Positions 17,738 to 28,112 of a stretch of DNA of 64,000 nucleotides are shown here, in pieces (within the stretch, counting starts at the first letter, position 1; each line of letters opens with the position of its first letter). Made by a program: the position numbers and the translations under genes. The DNA comes from Pseudoalteromonas shioyasakiensis (GTDB taxonomy: Bacteria > Pseudomonadota > Gammaproteobacteria > Enterobacterales > Alteromonadaceae). The DNA lies in the NCBI GenBank assembly GCA_013391845.1, contig CP058414.1:2652501-2716500 (forward strand), in the 5' to 3' direction. Under the pieces are notes generated by a model. The model was not told where the DNA came from and searched no databases. It saw only the letters and a program-made list of their open reading frames with translations.

Positions 17738-17950
17738 TTATATTTTTTTTATTGTTTTCAGTTGTTGCTTCACCATCGCTTTAAGGGCGTCTGATAAGGT
17801 TTCATCTAGTAAAACCATAGTCAGAATATCGTGCAGGTCTTCACTATTCATGACCTCATTGAGTAAATCATTTTCAGATTTTGAATTCGGCTGAAAAAAG
17901 CTTAACTGCTCGTTATTAGTGTGTTCGCAAAACATTTTCTTTTTATCCAT
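17738..17950 (-). CDS. Uncharacterised 70-residue protein before the response regulator
   Basis: Reads MDKKKMFCEHTNNEQLSFFQ at its start and ends in a basic helix (LKAMVKQQLKTIKKI). It is acidic in the middle, predicted helical, with one cysteine and no membrane segment or signal. It is the first gene of the response-regulator operon, with only 13 bases to the regulator ATG, which favours it being real. It could modulate the regulator or be a translated leader; no family recognised. Confidence 0.6.
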   Translation of the reverse strand: MDKKKMFCEHTNNEQLSFFQPNSKSENDLLNEVMNSEDLHDILTMVLLDETLSDALKAMVKQQLKTIKKI

Positions 17951-18172
17951 GTTGTTAGCATCAAATATTCAGATGGGCTTCTGCCTCTGATAGACATTAA
18001 AACGCAACAATGTGGAGTAAATATGGAGTTAATACGAAATAATGAACTTTTATGTTCTACTGTAGAATTCATTCGAAGATTGTAGGTAATAAGCGCTATT
18101 TTTTCATTATCTTTCTGGATCTTGCTTAAATTCTCAAAACAAGAAATAAGTATATTTTATGGCAGGTAATAA

Positions 18173-18198
18173 AAAAGCAAGCTAGGTAGCTTGCTTTT
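18173..18198. terminator. Bidirectional intrinsic terminator after gltD
   Basis: AAAAGCAAGCTA pairs with TAGCTTGCTTTT across a two-base centre, downstream of gltD on the minus strand. The very small loop means the innermost pairs probably open. Confidence 0.8.
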
Positions 18199-18224
18199 AT
18201 AAATATTAAATGAACCCCTTAGGA

Positions 18225-19649
<1,425 letters not shown>

Positions 19650-22600
19650 TTACTGAGCCTGAACACGAAGCTCTGCGCTGCTGCGCGCTCGGTGCCCAAG
19701 TAAACTTTTTACATCACTAGATTTTGGCTTAACTAATTTAAACATCGGAATGTATAAATCGAAGTTAGCTAAAATCTGCTCAGCGCGGTTTGAGCCTGTA
19801 AGTTCTAAATGCTCAGCAATTAGACCGCGTAAATGTTCTTGGTGTGATGCCAACCCTTCAAGCGTGACAATCTCAACAAGTTCAGGGTTAATGCGTTTTT
19901 CAAAGTCATTACCTTCGTCAAGAATATAAGCAAAACCGCCTGTCATACCTGCACCAAAGTTGATACCCACTTTACCAAGTACGCAAACAACACCACCTGT
20001 CATGTATTCACAACCATTGTCACCCACGCCCTCTACAACCGCTTGGACGCCTGAGTTACGAACTGCAAAACGCTCACCGGCACAGCCTGCGGCAAATAAT
20101 TTACCGCCCGTTGCACCATATAAACAGGTATTACCGGCAATGGTCGCTTTGTGGCTTTCGAAAGAAGAACCCAGCGGTGGGCGAATTACTAGCTTACCGC
20201 CAGCCATTCCTTTACCAACATAGTCATTCGCATCACCAACAAGCGTCATTTCAAGACCACCTGCATTCCACACACCAAATGATTGACCTGCTGTACCATG
20301 GAGCTCAATAGAAACAGGATCAGCAGCCATACCTTGGTTACCATGTTTTGACGCAATATAACCCGATAGCATAGCCCCTACTGAGCGGTCTGTATTGCAA
20401 ATACGGTTAACCAGCGAGATACCTGATTTTTCATCAATTGCTTGCTTCGCTTTTTCAAGTAAGGTTTCGTTTAGCTGACCTAAGTAGTGTGAGCTATTAG
20501 GCACACTACAATACAAGGTTTCACCCGTTGGGTTGTTTGGTACGGCAATAACTGAAGACAAATCAACTTTCTTTTGTTTCTCTGTCTTGCCTTCAATTGC
20601 TTCAAGTAGGTCCAAACGACCTATTAAATCTGTTAAGCGAGTTACACCAAGGCTTGCCATAATTTGGCGCGCTTCTTCGGCAATAAACTTAAAGTAGTTC
20701 ATCGCCATTTCTGGCAGACCATGATAATGCTTTTGACGCAGCGTATCGTCTTGCGTTGCAACACCGGTCGCACAGTTATTTAGGTGACAAATACGTAGGT
20801 ATTTACAACCAAGAGCTACCATAGGCCCAGTACCAAAACCAAAGCTTTCAGCACCTAAAATAGCCGCCTTAATGATATCTAGACCCGTTTTAAGGCCACC
20901 ATCTGTTTGTAGACGAATACGGTGACGTAAACCATTTTCTACTAACGCCTGTTGAGTTTCAGCAAGACCAAGCTCCCAAGGACTACCTGCATACTTAACA
21001 GAAGTGAGCGGGCTTGCACCTGTGCCACCGTCATAACCAGCAATAGTAATCAAATCGGCATAGGCTTTAGCTACACCTGTTGCGATAGTACCTACACCTG
21101 GTTCAGAAACTAGTTTCACCGAAATAAGTGCGTCTGGATTTACTTGTTTTAAATCGAAAATAAGCTGAGCTAAATCTTCAATCGAGTAAATATCGTGATG
21201 TGGCGGAGGCGAAATCAAAGTCACACCCGGCACTGAATAACGTAATTTTGCAATATACGGCGTTACTTTTTCACCCGGTAATTGACCACCCTCACCTGGT
21301 TTTGCACCTTGCGCAACTTTAATCTGAATTACATCAGCGCTACGTAAGTAATGTGGTGTTACACCAAAACGACCTGAGGCAACCTGCTTAATACGCGAGT
21401 TTTTCTCTGTGCCGTAGCGAAGCTTGTCTTCACCACCTTCACCCGAGTTTGAGCAACCACCTAAACGGTTCATTGCAATTGCGAGTGCTTCATGCGCTTC
21501 TGGCGATAACGCACCAATACTCATTGCTGCAGAGTCAAAACGTTTGAACAGCTCAGTTGCAGGTTCAACATCATCAACACTCACACCTGTATCAGGGATC
21601 TTGACTGCCAACATGTCACGTAAATTGGTGATCGGGCGGTTATTTACTAAATCAGCATACGCTAAGTAATCTTTGTAATCCCCAGAGCGTACTGCTTTTT
21701 GCAGTGTTTGAATAACATCTGGGTTATAAGCATGGTACTCACCACCGTGAACATATTTTAATAATCCGCCATGGCTCAATAATTTACGCTTACTAAAGGC
21801 CAGCTTATGAAGCTTACGTTGGTCATCATCAAAATCTGTAAAACAAGCCCCTTTAATACGACTAGCTACACCGTTAAAACAGGTTTCTACAACCGCATCT
21901 GATAAACCAACTGCCTCAAATAACATTGAACAGCGGTACGAAGCGACAGTACTGATGCCCATTTTCGACATGATTTTATACAGACCTTTGTTAATCGCAT
22001 TACGATACGCAAGCGTTACTTCGCAATAGCTCTTATTCAGGGTCTTGTTATCGCTCATTGCAACTAATGATTCATAAGCAAGGTACGGATAAATTGCCGT
22101 TGCACCAAAACCAAGTAATACCGCAAATTGATGCGCATCACGGACACTGCCCGATTCGATGATGATATTAGATTCACAACGTAAGTTATTATCTACTAAA
22201 CGCTTTTGAATTGAACCAACCGCCATCGCCGCAGGAATCGGTAAATGCGTTTCGCTAAAGTTACGATCACTTAAAATAAGCATGACACAGCCTGACGCCG
22301 CTTTTTCTTGTGCTTCATCACAGATACGTGTGATTGCTTTTTCTAAGCCTTCTTCTGCGGTGTAAGTGATATCAATTTTACAGTAGCTGTAGTGCTCATC
22401 GTCAGCATTGATCAGCTGTTGCATATCAGCATACATCAAAATTGGCGTATCAAACTGTAAACGCTTAGCATGGCCGGTGGTTTCGTTAAATACGTTTTGC
22501 TCACTACCAATACAGGTTGCTAGTGACATAACGTGATTTTCACGAAGTGGGTCAATCGGTGGATTCGTTACTTGCGCAAACTTTTGTCGGAAGTAATCAA

Positions 22601-24107
22601 ACAGTGAGCGATGGCCTTCTGACAGTACCGCAAATGGCGTGTCATCACCCATAGAACCCGTTGCTTCTTGACCATTTTCACCCATAACACGAATCACGCT
22701 ATCAAGCTCTTCGTTAGTATAGCCAAACATTTTTTGATACTTAAGCAGTGTTTCGTCATCAAAAGAACGGTTACCCGCATCTTTTTCAGATAACTGTTCA
22801 AATGGCGTTAAACGCCTAACGTTTGCCTCTAACCATGCTTTATATGGGTGGCGAGATTTAAGGTCTTGGTCAATTTCATCTGAATGCCATATTTTCCCTT
22901 GATGAGTATCAATAACTAACAGCTCACCTGGTCCGACACGGCCTTTTTCAACGACTTCGTCTGGTGCGTAATCCCAAATGCCCACTTCAGAGGCAAGCGT
23001 GATAAATCCATCTTGGGTAATTACATAACGCGCCGGACGCAAGCCATTACGGTCAAGGTTACAAGCCGCGAAACGGCCGTCAGACATTACAATACCAGCT
23101 GGGCCATCCCATGGTTCCATATGCATTGAGTTGAAGTCATAGAACGCACGTAGGTCATCATCCATGGCACGGTTTTTCTGCCATGCTGGTGGGACAAGCA
23201 TACGCATTGCACGGAATAAATCCATGCCTCCCGCTAAGAACAACTCAAGCATATTATCTAAGCTTGAAGAATCTGAGCCGCTTTCGTTAACGAATGGTGC
23301 GGCTGATTGCAGATCTGGAATAAGTGGTGAGGCAAACTTATAAGCACGGGCACGTGCCCATTGGCGGTTACCTTGAATCGTATTAATTTCACCATTATGC
23401 GCTAAATAGCGGAAAGGTTGAGCTAAAGGCCAACGAGGCTGTGTATTAGTAGAAAAACGTTGGTGGAATACACAAATCGCACTGGTCATGCGAATGTCAG
23501 CTAAGTCTAAATAAAAGTTAGGTAAGTCTACAGGCATCATCAAGCCTTTATAGACAGTGACCAAACCAGATAAACTGGCAATATAAAAGTGTTCATCATT
23601 TTCGAGGCGCTTTTCAGCACGACGACGCGCTACATACAAGCGACGCTCTAAATCTTTTGGACGCCAGCCTTCTGGTGCGCTAACAAAAATTTGTTCAAAG
23701 CCTGGTAGTTGTTTTTTTGCAATTGGCCCTAAACATGACGCATCGGTAGGTACTACGCGCCAGCCTTGAATACTCAAGGTTTCTTTTTCGAGTTCTTCAC
23801 TCAACACATCTTTAGCTGTTTGCGCAAGTACAGGATCGGCATTTAAAAATACCATGCCAACGGCGTAGTTCTTACCTAAGTGCCAATCATGTTCGCTGGC
23901 AATAGCACGAAAGAAACTATCAGGTTTTTGCATTAATAAACCACAGCCATCACCAGTTTTACCATCTGCAGAAATACCACCACGGTGTTCCATGCGATCT
24001 AAGCCAGTGATTGCTGTTCGAATCAAGCGGTGACTCGCCTGACCATTGACCTGGGCTATTAAGCCAAAGCCACAATTATCTTTTTCTAATTTTGAGTCGT
24101 ATAACAT
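19650..24107 (-). CDS. gltB: Glutamate synthase (NADPH), large subunit
   Basis: 1485 residues. After an 11-residue propeptide, Cys12 (DNCGFGLIA) is the expected N-terminal nucleophile of the glutaminase domain. The FMN/synthase domain contains GEGGEDKLRYG and GYDGGTGASPL, the 3Fe-4S cysteines occur in CKYLRICHLNNC, and the C-terminal GXGXG beta-helix spans the last 250 residues. It assimilates ammonia with glutamine synthetase. A very strong ribosome site (AAGGGGAGGGG) precedes the ATG. The upstream region contains the perfect palindrome at 24366-24381. Confidence 0.98.
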   Translation of the reverse strand: MLYDSKLEKDNCGFGLIAQVNGQASHRLIRTAITGLDRMEHRGGISADGKTGDGCGLLMQKPDSFFRAIASEHDWHLGKNYAVGMVFLNADPVLAQTAKDVLSEELEKETLSIQGWRVVPTDASCLGPIAKKQLPGFEQIFVSAPEGWRPKDLERRLYVARRRAEKRLENDEHFYIASLSGLVTVYKGLMMPVDLPNFYLDLADIRMTSAICVFHQRFSTNTQPRWPLAQPFRYLAHNGEINTIQGNRQWARARAYKFASPLIPDLQSAAPFVNESGSDSSSLDNMLELFLAGGMDLFRAMRMLVPPAWQKNRAMDDDLRAFYDFNSMHMEPWDGPAGIVMSDGRFAACNLDRNGLRPARYVITQDGFITLASEVGIWDYAPDEVVEKGRVGPGELLVIDTHQGKIWHSDEIDQDLKSRHPYKAWLEANVRRLTPFEQLSEKDAGNRSFDDETLLKYQKMFGYTNEELDSVIRVMGENGQEATGSMGDDTPFAVLSEGHRSLFDYFRQKFAQVTNPPIDPLRENHVMSLATCIGSEQNVFNETTGHAKRLQFDTPILMYADMQQLINADDEHYSYCKIDITYTAEEGLEKAITRICDEAQEKAASGCVMLILSDRNFSETHLPIPAAMAVGSIQKRLVDNNLRCESNIIIESGSVRDAHQFAVLLGFGATAIYPYLAYESLVAMSDNKTLNKSYCEVTLAYRNAINKGLYKIMSKMGISTVASYRCSMLFEAVGLSDAVVETCFNGVASRIKGACFTDFDDDQRKLHKLAFSKRKLLSHGGLLKYVHGGEYHAYNPDVIQTLQKAVRSGDYKDYLAYADLVNNRPITNLRDMLAVKIPDTGVSVDDVEPATELFKRFDSAAMSIGALSPEAHEALAIAMNRLGGCSNSGEGGEDKLRYGTEKNSRIKQVASGRFGVTPHYLRSADVIQIKVAQGAKPGEGGQLPGEKVTPYIAKLRYSVPGVTLISPPPHHDIYSIEDLAQLIFDLKQVNPDALISVKLVSEPGVGTIATGVAKAYADLITIAGYDGGTGASPLTSVKYAGSPWELGLAETQQALVENGLRHRIRLQTDGGLKTGLDIIKAAILGAESFGFGTGPMVALGCKYLRICHLNNCATGVATQDDTLRQKHYHGLPEMAMNYFKFIAEEARQIMASLGVTRLTDLIGRLDLLEAIEGKTEKQKKVDLSSVIAVPNNPTGETLYCSVPNSSHYLGQLNETLLEKAKQAIDEKSGISLVNRICNTDRSVGAMLSGYIASKHGNQGMAADPVSIELHGTAGQSFGVWNAGGLEMTLVGDANDYVGKGMAGGKLVIRPPLGSSFESHKATIAGNTCLYGATGGKLFAAGCAGERFAVRNSGVQAVVEGVGDNGCEYMTGGVVCVLGKVGINFGAGMTGGFAYILDEGNDFEKRINPELVEIVTLEGLASHQEHLRGLIAEHLELTGSNRAEQILANFDLYIPMFKLVKPKSSDVKSLLGHRARSSAELRVQAQ

Positions 24108-24365
24108 AGACCCCTCCCCTTGCTACAACGACTAGCGGTTCAGTCTTTTGTGACAGTGCTAGCAGACGAACAAAACTATCGCCAAATACCTCATGAGTCA
24201 ATAGAGTTTTGAATACATATTCATATTCATGAATATTTCTCACTTAAAGGCACTTTCTAAATTCTATGCTATTTTTTTACATTTAGGCGTATTTCACCCG
24301 TTATTTTTTTATGACACTGGTGTCAAATTTAACAACTTGTAAAAAAACAATCTAAAACCCGCCTC

Positions 24366-24381
24366 TTTACGTTAACGTAAA
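24366..24381. promoter_or_regulatory. Perfect 16-bp palindrome upstream of gltB
   Basis: TTTACGTTAACGTAAA, fully self-complementary, about 260 bases before the gltB ATG. It resembles the operator I recall for LiuR, the MerR-family regulator of branched-chain amino-acid breakdown in Alteromonadales; that match is from memory only. Confidence 0.6.
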
Positions 24382-24567
24382 CTGTGCTTTATTATGAATA
24401 ATTATTCAAAATCTGAATATCAATGCAGTTTTTATGAGGTATCACCTAACGCTGCTGCATCATTATTTACTCTTGGCTTTAGCATAGTAACAAACTAGGT
24501 CTCTGAGCAGCCGACCTTAGTCGCAATGACTGACTTTCTTTACCCTCGCGTCAATAATCAGCAATTT

Positions 24568-24608
24568 AAAAGTGTCCGCAGCGGACACTTTTTCTGTCCG
24601 CGGACAGA
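24568..24608 (+). promoter_or_regulatory. Two upstream activating palindromes of the exporter operon
   Basis: Palindrome one: AAAAGTGTCCGC (24568-24579), one base, then its exact complement (24581-24592). Palindrome two: TCTGTCCG followed by CGGACAGA (24593-24608). Both share the half-site TGTCCGC, and their centres are about 20 bases apart, two helical turns. The loops are too small for an RNA hairpin, so these are protein sites, most likely for the NtrC-type regulator encoded at 29400. They lie about 80-110 bases before the predicted transcription start. Confidence 0.75.
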
Positions 24609-24659
24609 CATCTACTCATCAAAAAAAATAAAAACACAATACTATCAGAAGCTTAACAA

Positions 24660-24676
24660 TTGGCACGCTACTGGTA
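24660..24676 (+). promoter_or_regulatory. Candidate sigma-54 promoter
   Basis: TTGGCACG (24660-24667) matches the -24 element perfectly. Ten bases after its GG the expected -12 GC is GT (TGGTA), so the -12 match is partial. Position between the palindromes and the first ORF and the presence of a sigma-54 activator gene in the same operon support it. Confidence 0.6.
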
Positions 24677-24710
24677 TAGATAAGTCATCAGCGAAATTAA
24701 GGATTTCAAA

Positions 24711-24803
24711 ATGTTCACTATCAGTTTGTTTATGGCTTCTCCGCTTACCATGATTGCCGTTGGCTTCATGATTGTATGTTTTGAGAATCGTAAGGAGTTA
24801 TGA
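24711..24803 (+). CDS. 30-residue hydrophobic membrane peptide at the operon head
   Basis: Reads MFTISLFMASPLTMIAVGFM, then a charged end FENRKEL. AAGGA lies seven bases before the ATG at 24711, and the TGA (24801-24803) overlaps the ATG of the membrane-fusion protein (24800), giving translational coupling. One hydrophobic segment covers residues 2-24. It may be a small subunit of the exporter or a leader that couples translation; I recognise no family. Being the first ORF after the predicted sigma-54 start favours it being translated. Confidence 0.55.
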   Translation: MFTISLFMASPLTMIAVGFMIVCFENRKEL

Positions 24804-26056
24804 TGATAAAGGATACCAGTGCCCAAGATATTACTGTGGCTAAAAAAAACACCATTAAGAAACCACTTATATTAGCAGTAGGTGTAATACTTGTTGGTGC
24901 GCTTGGCTTTCAAGCATTGTTTGCCAGTAGCGATGGCAGCATTTCGGTTGATGCAGCAAGCCTACAAATTAGTGAAGTAACCCAAAAGACGCTTACTAGA
25001 GATGTGGCAGCGAGCGGTAAAATCGTTGCAGCTAATGCGCCAAAAGTTTATAGCCCTGAACGAGGTTTTGTTGATTTAAAAGTAAAAGCCGGTGACAGCG
25101 TTGAAGTAAACGAAGTAATCGCCACCGTAACCAGCCCTGAGCTTACTAACGAATTAAAACAGCAACAATCAGTATTAGCACGATTAGAAGGTGAACTACA
25201 ACGCAAGCAACTTGAAGCACGTCGACAAAAACTAAGCCTTACTAAAGCCCTTGATTTAGCACAGGTTGAACTAAATGCCGCAGACAGAGAAAACCGCCGA
25301 GCTAAACTCTCTATCGAAAAACATTTAATCAGCCAAATAGATTTAGAAAAAGCCGTTGATGACTTGGCCCGCGCCAAACTTTCCTTTAAACATGCAGAGC
25401 AAGAAGTCAGCTTAGCTAAAGATACCCTCGCATTTGAACTAAAAGCTGCAGAGCGCGATCTGACGCGTCAGCAACTCATCGTTGATGACTTATTTAGGCA
25501 GGTGAATGAACTCACAATTACTGCCAGTGTAAGCGGTATTGTTGGTAACTTATTAGTGCAGCAAAAAGAAGCCGTTACACAAAGCCAACCATTAATGACT
25601 TTGGTGGATTTAAGTAACTTTGAAGCTGAACTACAAGTACCAGAAAGCTATGCCAATGAGCTAGGTCTTGGTATGCAAGTTGAACTGACTTTAGGTGCCC
25701 GTCATGTAACAGGAACCTTATCGGCTATTTCACCGGAGGTGAATAATCGCGAGGTAACTACCCGCGTACGCTTTGACAGTGAGGTTTCTGGTATTCGCCA
25801 AAACCAACGCTTAACCGCACGTATTTTATTAGAGAATCGCGATGATGTATTGCAAGTAAAACGCGGTGCATTCTTACAGCAAGGTGGCACCCAGGCTTAT
25901 AAAGTTGAAGGTGACATGGCTTATTTAATCGATATAAAAACCGGTGCTAGCAGTATCAATGCTGTCGAGATAATAGAAGGCGTAGAGCCTGGCGATAAGC
26001 TAATCATCTCGAATTACGACCGCTTTAAAAAAGCATCCACACTGGTTTTACGTTAA
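24800..26056 (+). CDS. Periplasmic adaptor (membrane-fusion) subunit of an ABC exporter, MacA-like
   Basis: 418 residues. One N-terminal membrane anchor (residues about 25-45) is followed by a lipoyl-like half, a long alpha-helical hairpin rich in Lys/Glu/Leu (about 105-225), then beta-barrel segments (LTITASVSGIVGNLLVQQKEAV). This is HlyD/MacA architecture, linking an inner-membrane ABC pump to a TolC channel. Start: ATG-ATG at 24800/24803 after AAGGAG; the first overlaps the stop of the 30-residue ORF. First large gene of a six-gene operon. No TolC gene is in the window. Substrate unknown. Confidence 0.9.
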   Translation: MMIKDTSAQDITVAKKNTIKKPLILAVGVILVGALGFQALFASSDGSISVDAASLQISEVTQKTLTRDVAASGKIVAANAPKVYSPERGFVDLKVKAGDSVEVNEVIATVTSPELTNELKQQQSVLARLEGELQRKQLEARRQKLSLTKALDLAQVELNAADRENRRAKLSIEKHLISQIDLEKAVDDLARAKLSFKHAEQEVSLAKDTLAFELKAAERDLTRQQLIVDDLFRQVNELTITASVSGIVGNLLVQQKEAVTQSQPLMTLVDLSNFEAELQVPESYANELGLGMQVELTLGARHVTGTLSAISPEVNNREVTTRVRFDSEVSGIRQNQRLTARILLENRDDVLQVKRGAFLQQGGTQAYKVEGDMAYLIDIKTGASSINAVEIIEGVEPGDKLIISNYDRFKKASTLVLR

Positions 26057-26077
26057 CAAATAAAAGGAAAAATCAAC

Positions 26078-26785
26078 ATGCTTACAATGAACGACATCAG
26101 CAAAGTGTATCAAACTGACATGGTACAAACTCATGCCCTTCGCGACTTCAACCTACAAGTAGATGAAGGTGAATTTATTGCAGTAACTGGCCCAAGTGGC
26201 TCGGGTAAAACCACTTTTTTAAACATCGCAGGTATGTTGGAGCCATTTAGCGAAGGCCAGTACATGTTAGATGGTATTGATGTGGGGAAACTAAATGACA
26301 ACCAACGCGCTGATCTACGAAATCAAAAAATTGGTTTTATATTCCAGGGTTTTAACCTCATCCCTGACTTGAACTTATATGAAAATATTGAAGTGCCATT
26401 GCGTTATCGTGGCATTAAAGCCGCTGAGCGTAAACGCCGTATTGAGCAATGCCTTGAGCAAGTTGGTTTAGCTTCACGAGCAAAACACTTACCGCAACAA
26501 CTTTCTGGTGGTCAACAACAACGTGTGGCCATTGCCAGAGCACTAGCCGGTGAGCCTCGCTTTTTACTTGCCGATGAGCCGACGGGTAATTTAGATAGCT
26601 TAATGGCACGCCAAGTAATGGAACTACTTGAGCAAATCAACCGTGACGGCGCAACCATCATCATGGTAACCCATGATCCAGAACTTGCACGCAGAGCCCC
26701 ACGCAATATCCAAGTTGTTGACGGCCAGCTAGCTGACTTCACCTTATATCAAGGTACCCAAAATCTCAAAGCGGCTGGAGTATAA
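26078..26785 (+). CDS. ABC transporter ATP-binding subunit (MacB/LolD type)
   Basis: 235 residues. Walker A GPSGSGKTT lies at about 39-47, the Q-loop in IFQGFNLIPDLN, signature LSGGQQQRVAIARAL near 143, Walker B LLADEPTGNLDS, and the H-loop MVTHD. The DEPTGNLDS form is typical of the MacB/LolD/FtsE class that powers FtsX-fold permeases. It acts with the two permeases that follow; the gap to the next ATG is two bases. Confidence 0.95.
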   Translation: MLTMNDISKVYQTDMVQTHALRDFNLQVDEGEFIAVTGPSGSGKTTFLNIAGMLEPFSEGQYMLDGIDVGKLNDNQRADLRNQKIGFIFQGFNLIPDLNLYENIEVPLRYRGIKAAERKRRIEQCLEQVGLASRAKHLPQQLSGGQQQRVAIARALAGEPRFLLADEPTGNLDSLMARQVMELLEQINRDGATIIMVTHDPELARRAPRNIQVVDGQLADFTLYQGTQNLKAAGV

Positions 26786-26787
26786 CC

Positions 26788-28101
26788 ATGTTCCTTCATT
26801 ATTTAGATTTAAGCTGGCGCAGCTTTAAGCGCACGCCACTTGTAAGCTTTTTAATGGTATTGGCCATTGCTATTGGTATTGGCGTAACCATGACAAGTTT
26901 ATCTGTGTATCACATGATGTCGGCAGATCCTATTCCTGAAAAAAGTAGCAGCCTTTATTCTGTGCAGTTACAAACCATGGATGAAGGCCGTACTTGGTGG
27001 ACAGTCGATAACATGCCACTGCAATTAACTTATCAAGATGCAGTCAACCTTAATAAAGCAAAAGCCGGTGGTAAACGCGTCACTATGGTAAGAACGGGTT
27101 TTTCGGTTTATTTAGACTCAGACAAAGTAAAACCATTTATTGGTCAAGCGCGCCTAACCACTCCTGACTTTTTCGATATGTTTAACTTATCGTTTATTTA
27201 TGGTGGAGTGTGGACTGAGCAACAAGAAGCAGATGCAGCCCCTGTAGTGGTGATTAATAAAGATCTAAACGACAAGCTTTTCGCAGGTCAAAACCCCGTA
27301 GGTAAAATGGTTTATCTAGATGATGCCAGTTATGAAGTTATTGGCGTGATTGATGATTGGGATATCACCACAAAATACTATGACCTTAATAACGGCGCAT
27401 TTAATAAAACCGAACAACTGTTTTTACCATTTAGCCTAATGAAAGCCCGCGAGCTTGAAAATTGGGGTAATACCAATGGTTGGAAACATGAAAAAACCAA
27501 CACCTTTAACGACAAACTAAATTCAGAAATGGTGTGGTTGCAGTTTTGGGTTGAACTAAAAACACCTGCAGAAAAACAAGCTTACCAAGACTTTTTGATG
27601 GCCTATATGCAAGAGCAACAAAAGCTCGGTCGTTTTAATCGTGAAAAACTAACGGCCACCTTACGCGATGTAAATGAGTGGATGCAATACAACAATGTTG
27701 TCAGTGAAGACAACGAAATTTTAGTCGGCCTAAGTTTTATGTTTTTAGCCGTGTGCCTTGCTAATATTTTAGGCTTATTACTGGCGAAGTTTTTACGTCG
27801 AGCTCCTGAAGTGGGTGTACGCCGCGCATTAGGCGCCAGTAAACGCCAAATCTTCTTTCAACATATCGTTGAGGTGGCAATGTTAGGCTTCTTGGGTGGC
27901 ATCTTCGGTATTATTTTGGCGCAAATAGGTTTATTAGGCGTACGCCATAGCTATAGCTACTACAAAAGCTTAGCCACGATGGATTTAAGCATGCTATTAA
28001 GCGCGCCAGTGATTGCAATTACCACCTGTATTATTGCTGGCCTTTACCCTGCATGGCTAGTGTGTAAAACCAACCCTGCTATTTATCTTAAGAGCCAATA
28101 A
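26788..28101 (+). CDS. FtsX-fold ABC permease 1 (MacB-type)
   Basis: 437 residues. An N-terminal membrane helix (about 18-40) is followed by a 240-residue periplasmic core (MacB_PCD-like) and three C-terminal membrane helices in an FtsX domain (VGLSFMFLAVCLANILGLLLAK onward, with the motif RRAPEVGVRRALGAS). MacB itself fuses ATPase and permease; here they are separate and two different permeases are encoded, pointing to a heterodimeric pump. Two bases after the ATPase gene and 11 before permease 2. Confidence 0.92.
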   Translation: MFLHYLDLSWRSFKRTPLVSFLMVLAIAIGIGVTMTSLSVYHMMSADPIPEKSSSLYSVQLQTMDEGRTWWTVDNMPLQLTYQDAVNLNKAKAGGKRVTMVRTGFSVYLDSDKVKPFIGQARLTTPDFFDMFNLSFIYGGVWTEQQEADAAPVVVINKDLNDKLFAGQNPVGKMVYLDDASYEVIGVIDDWDITTKYYDLNNGAFNKTEQLFLPFSLMKARELENWGNTNGWKHEKTNTFNDKLNSEMVWLQFWVELKTPAEKQAYQDFLMAYMQEQQKLGRFNREKLTATLRDVNEWMQYNNVVSEDNEILVGLSFMFLAVCLANILGLLLAKFLRRAPEVGVRRALGASKRQIFFQHIVEVAMLGFLGGIFGIILAQIGLLGVRHSYSYYKSLATMDLSMLLSAPVIAITTCIIAGLYPAWLVCKTNPAIYLKSQ

Positions 28102-28112
28102 GGAAGACACCT

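Larger units (their letters stand above)
24108..24710. other. Divergent intergenic region gltB / exporter operon
   Basis: About 600 bases. Left part: the gltB promoter region with an imperfect inverted repeat TGACAC-TG-GTGTCA (24312-24325) and the palindrome at 24366. Right part: two strong GC-rich palindromes (24568-24608) and a sigma-54-like element (24660) serving the + strand operon. I see no convincing gene before the ORF at 24711. Confidence 0.7.

Noticed and set aside
24568..24592. Reading the GC-rich palindrome as a transcription terminator
   Set aside because: The two arms are separated by one base, so an RNA hairpin would lose its inner pairs, and no gene ends just before it; protein binding fits better.
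24526..24753. 75-codon + strand frame in the gltB/exporter intergenic region
   Set aside because: It runs through the two palindromes and the sigma-54-like element and looks non-protein-like; the small ORF at 24711 in another frame has the better ribosome site and coupling.
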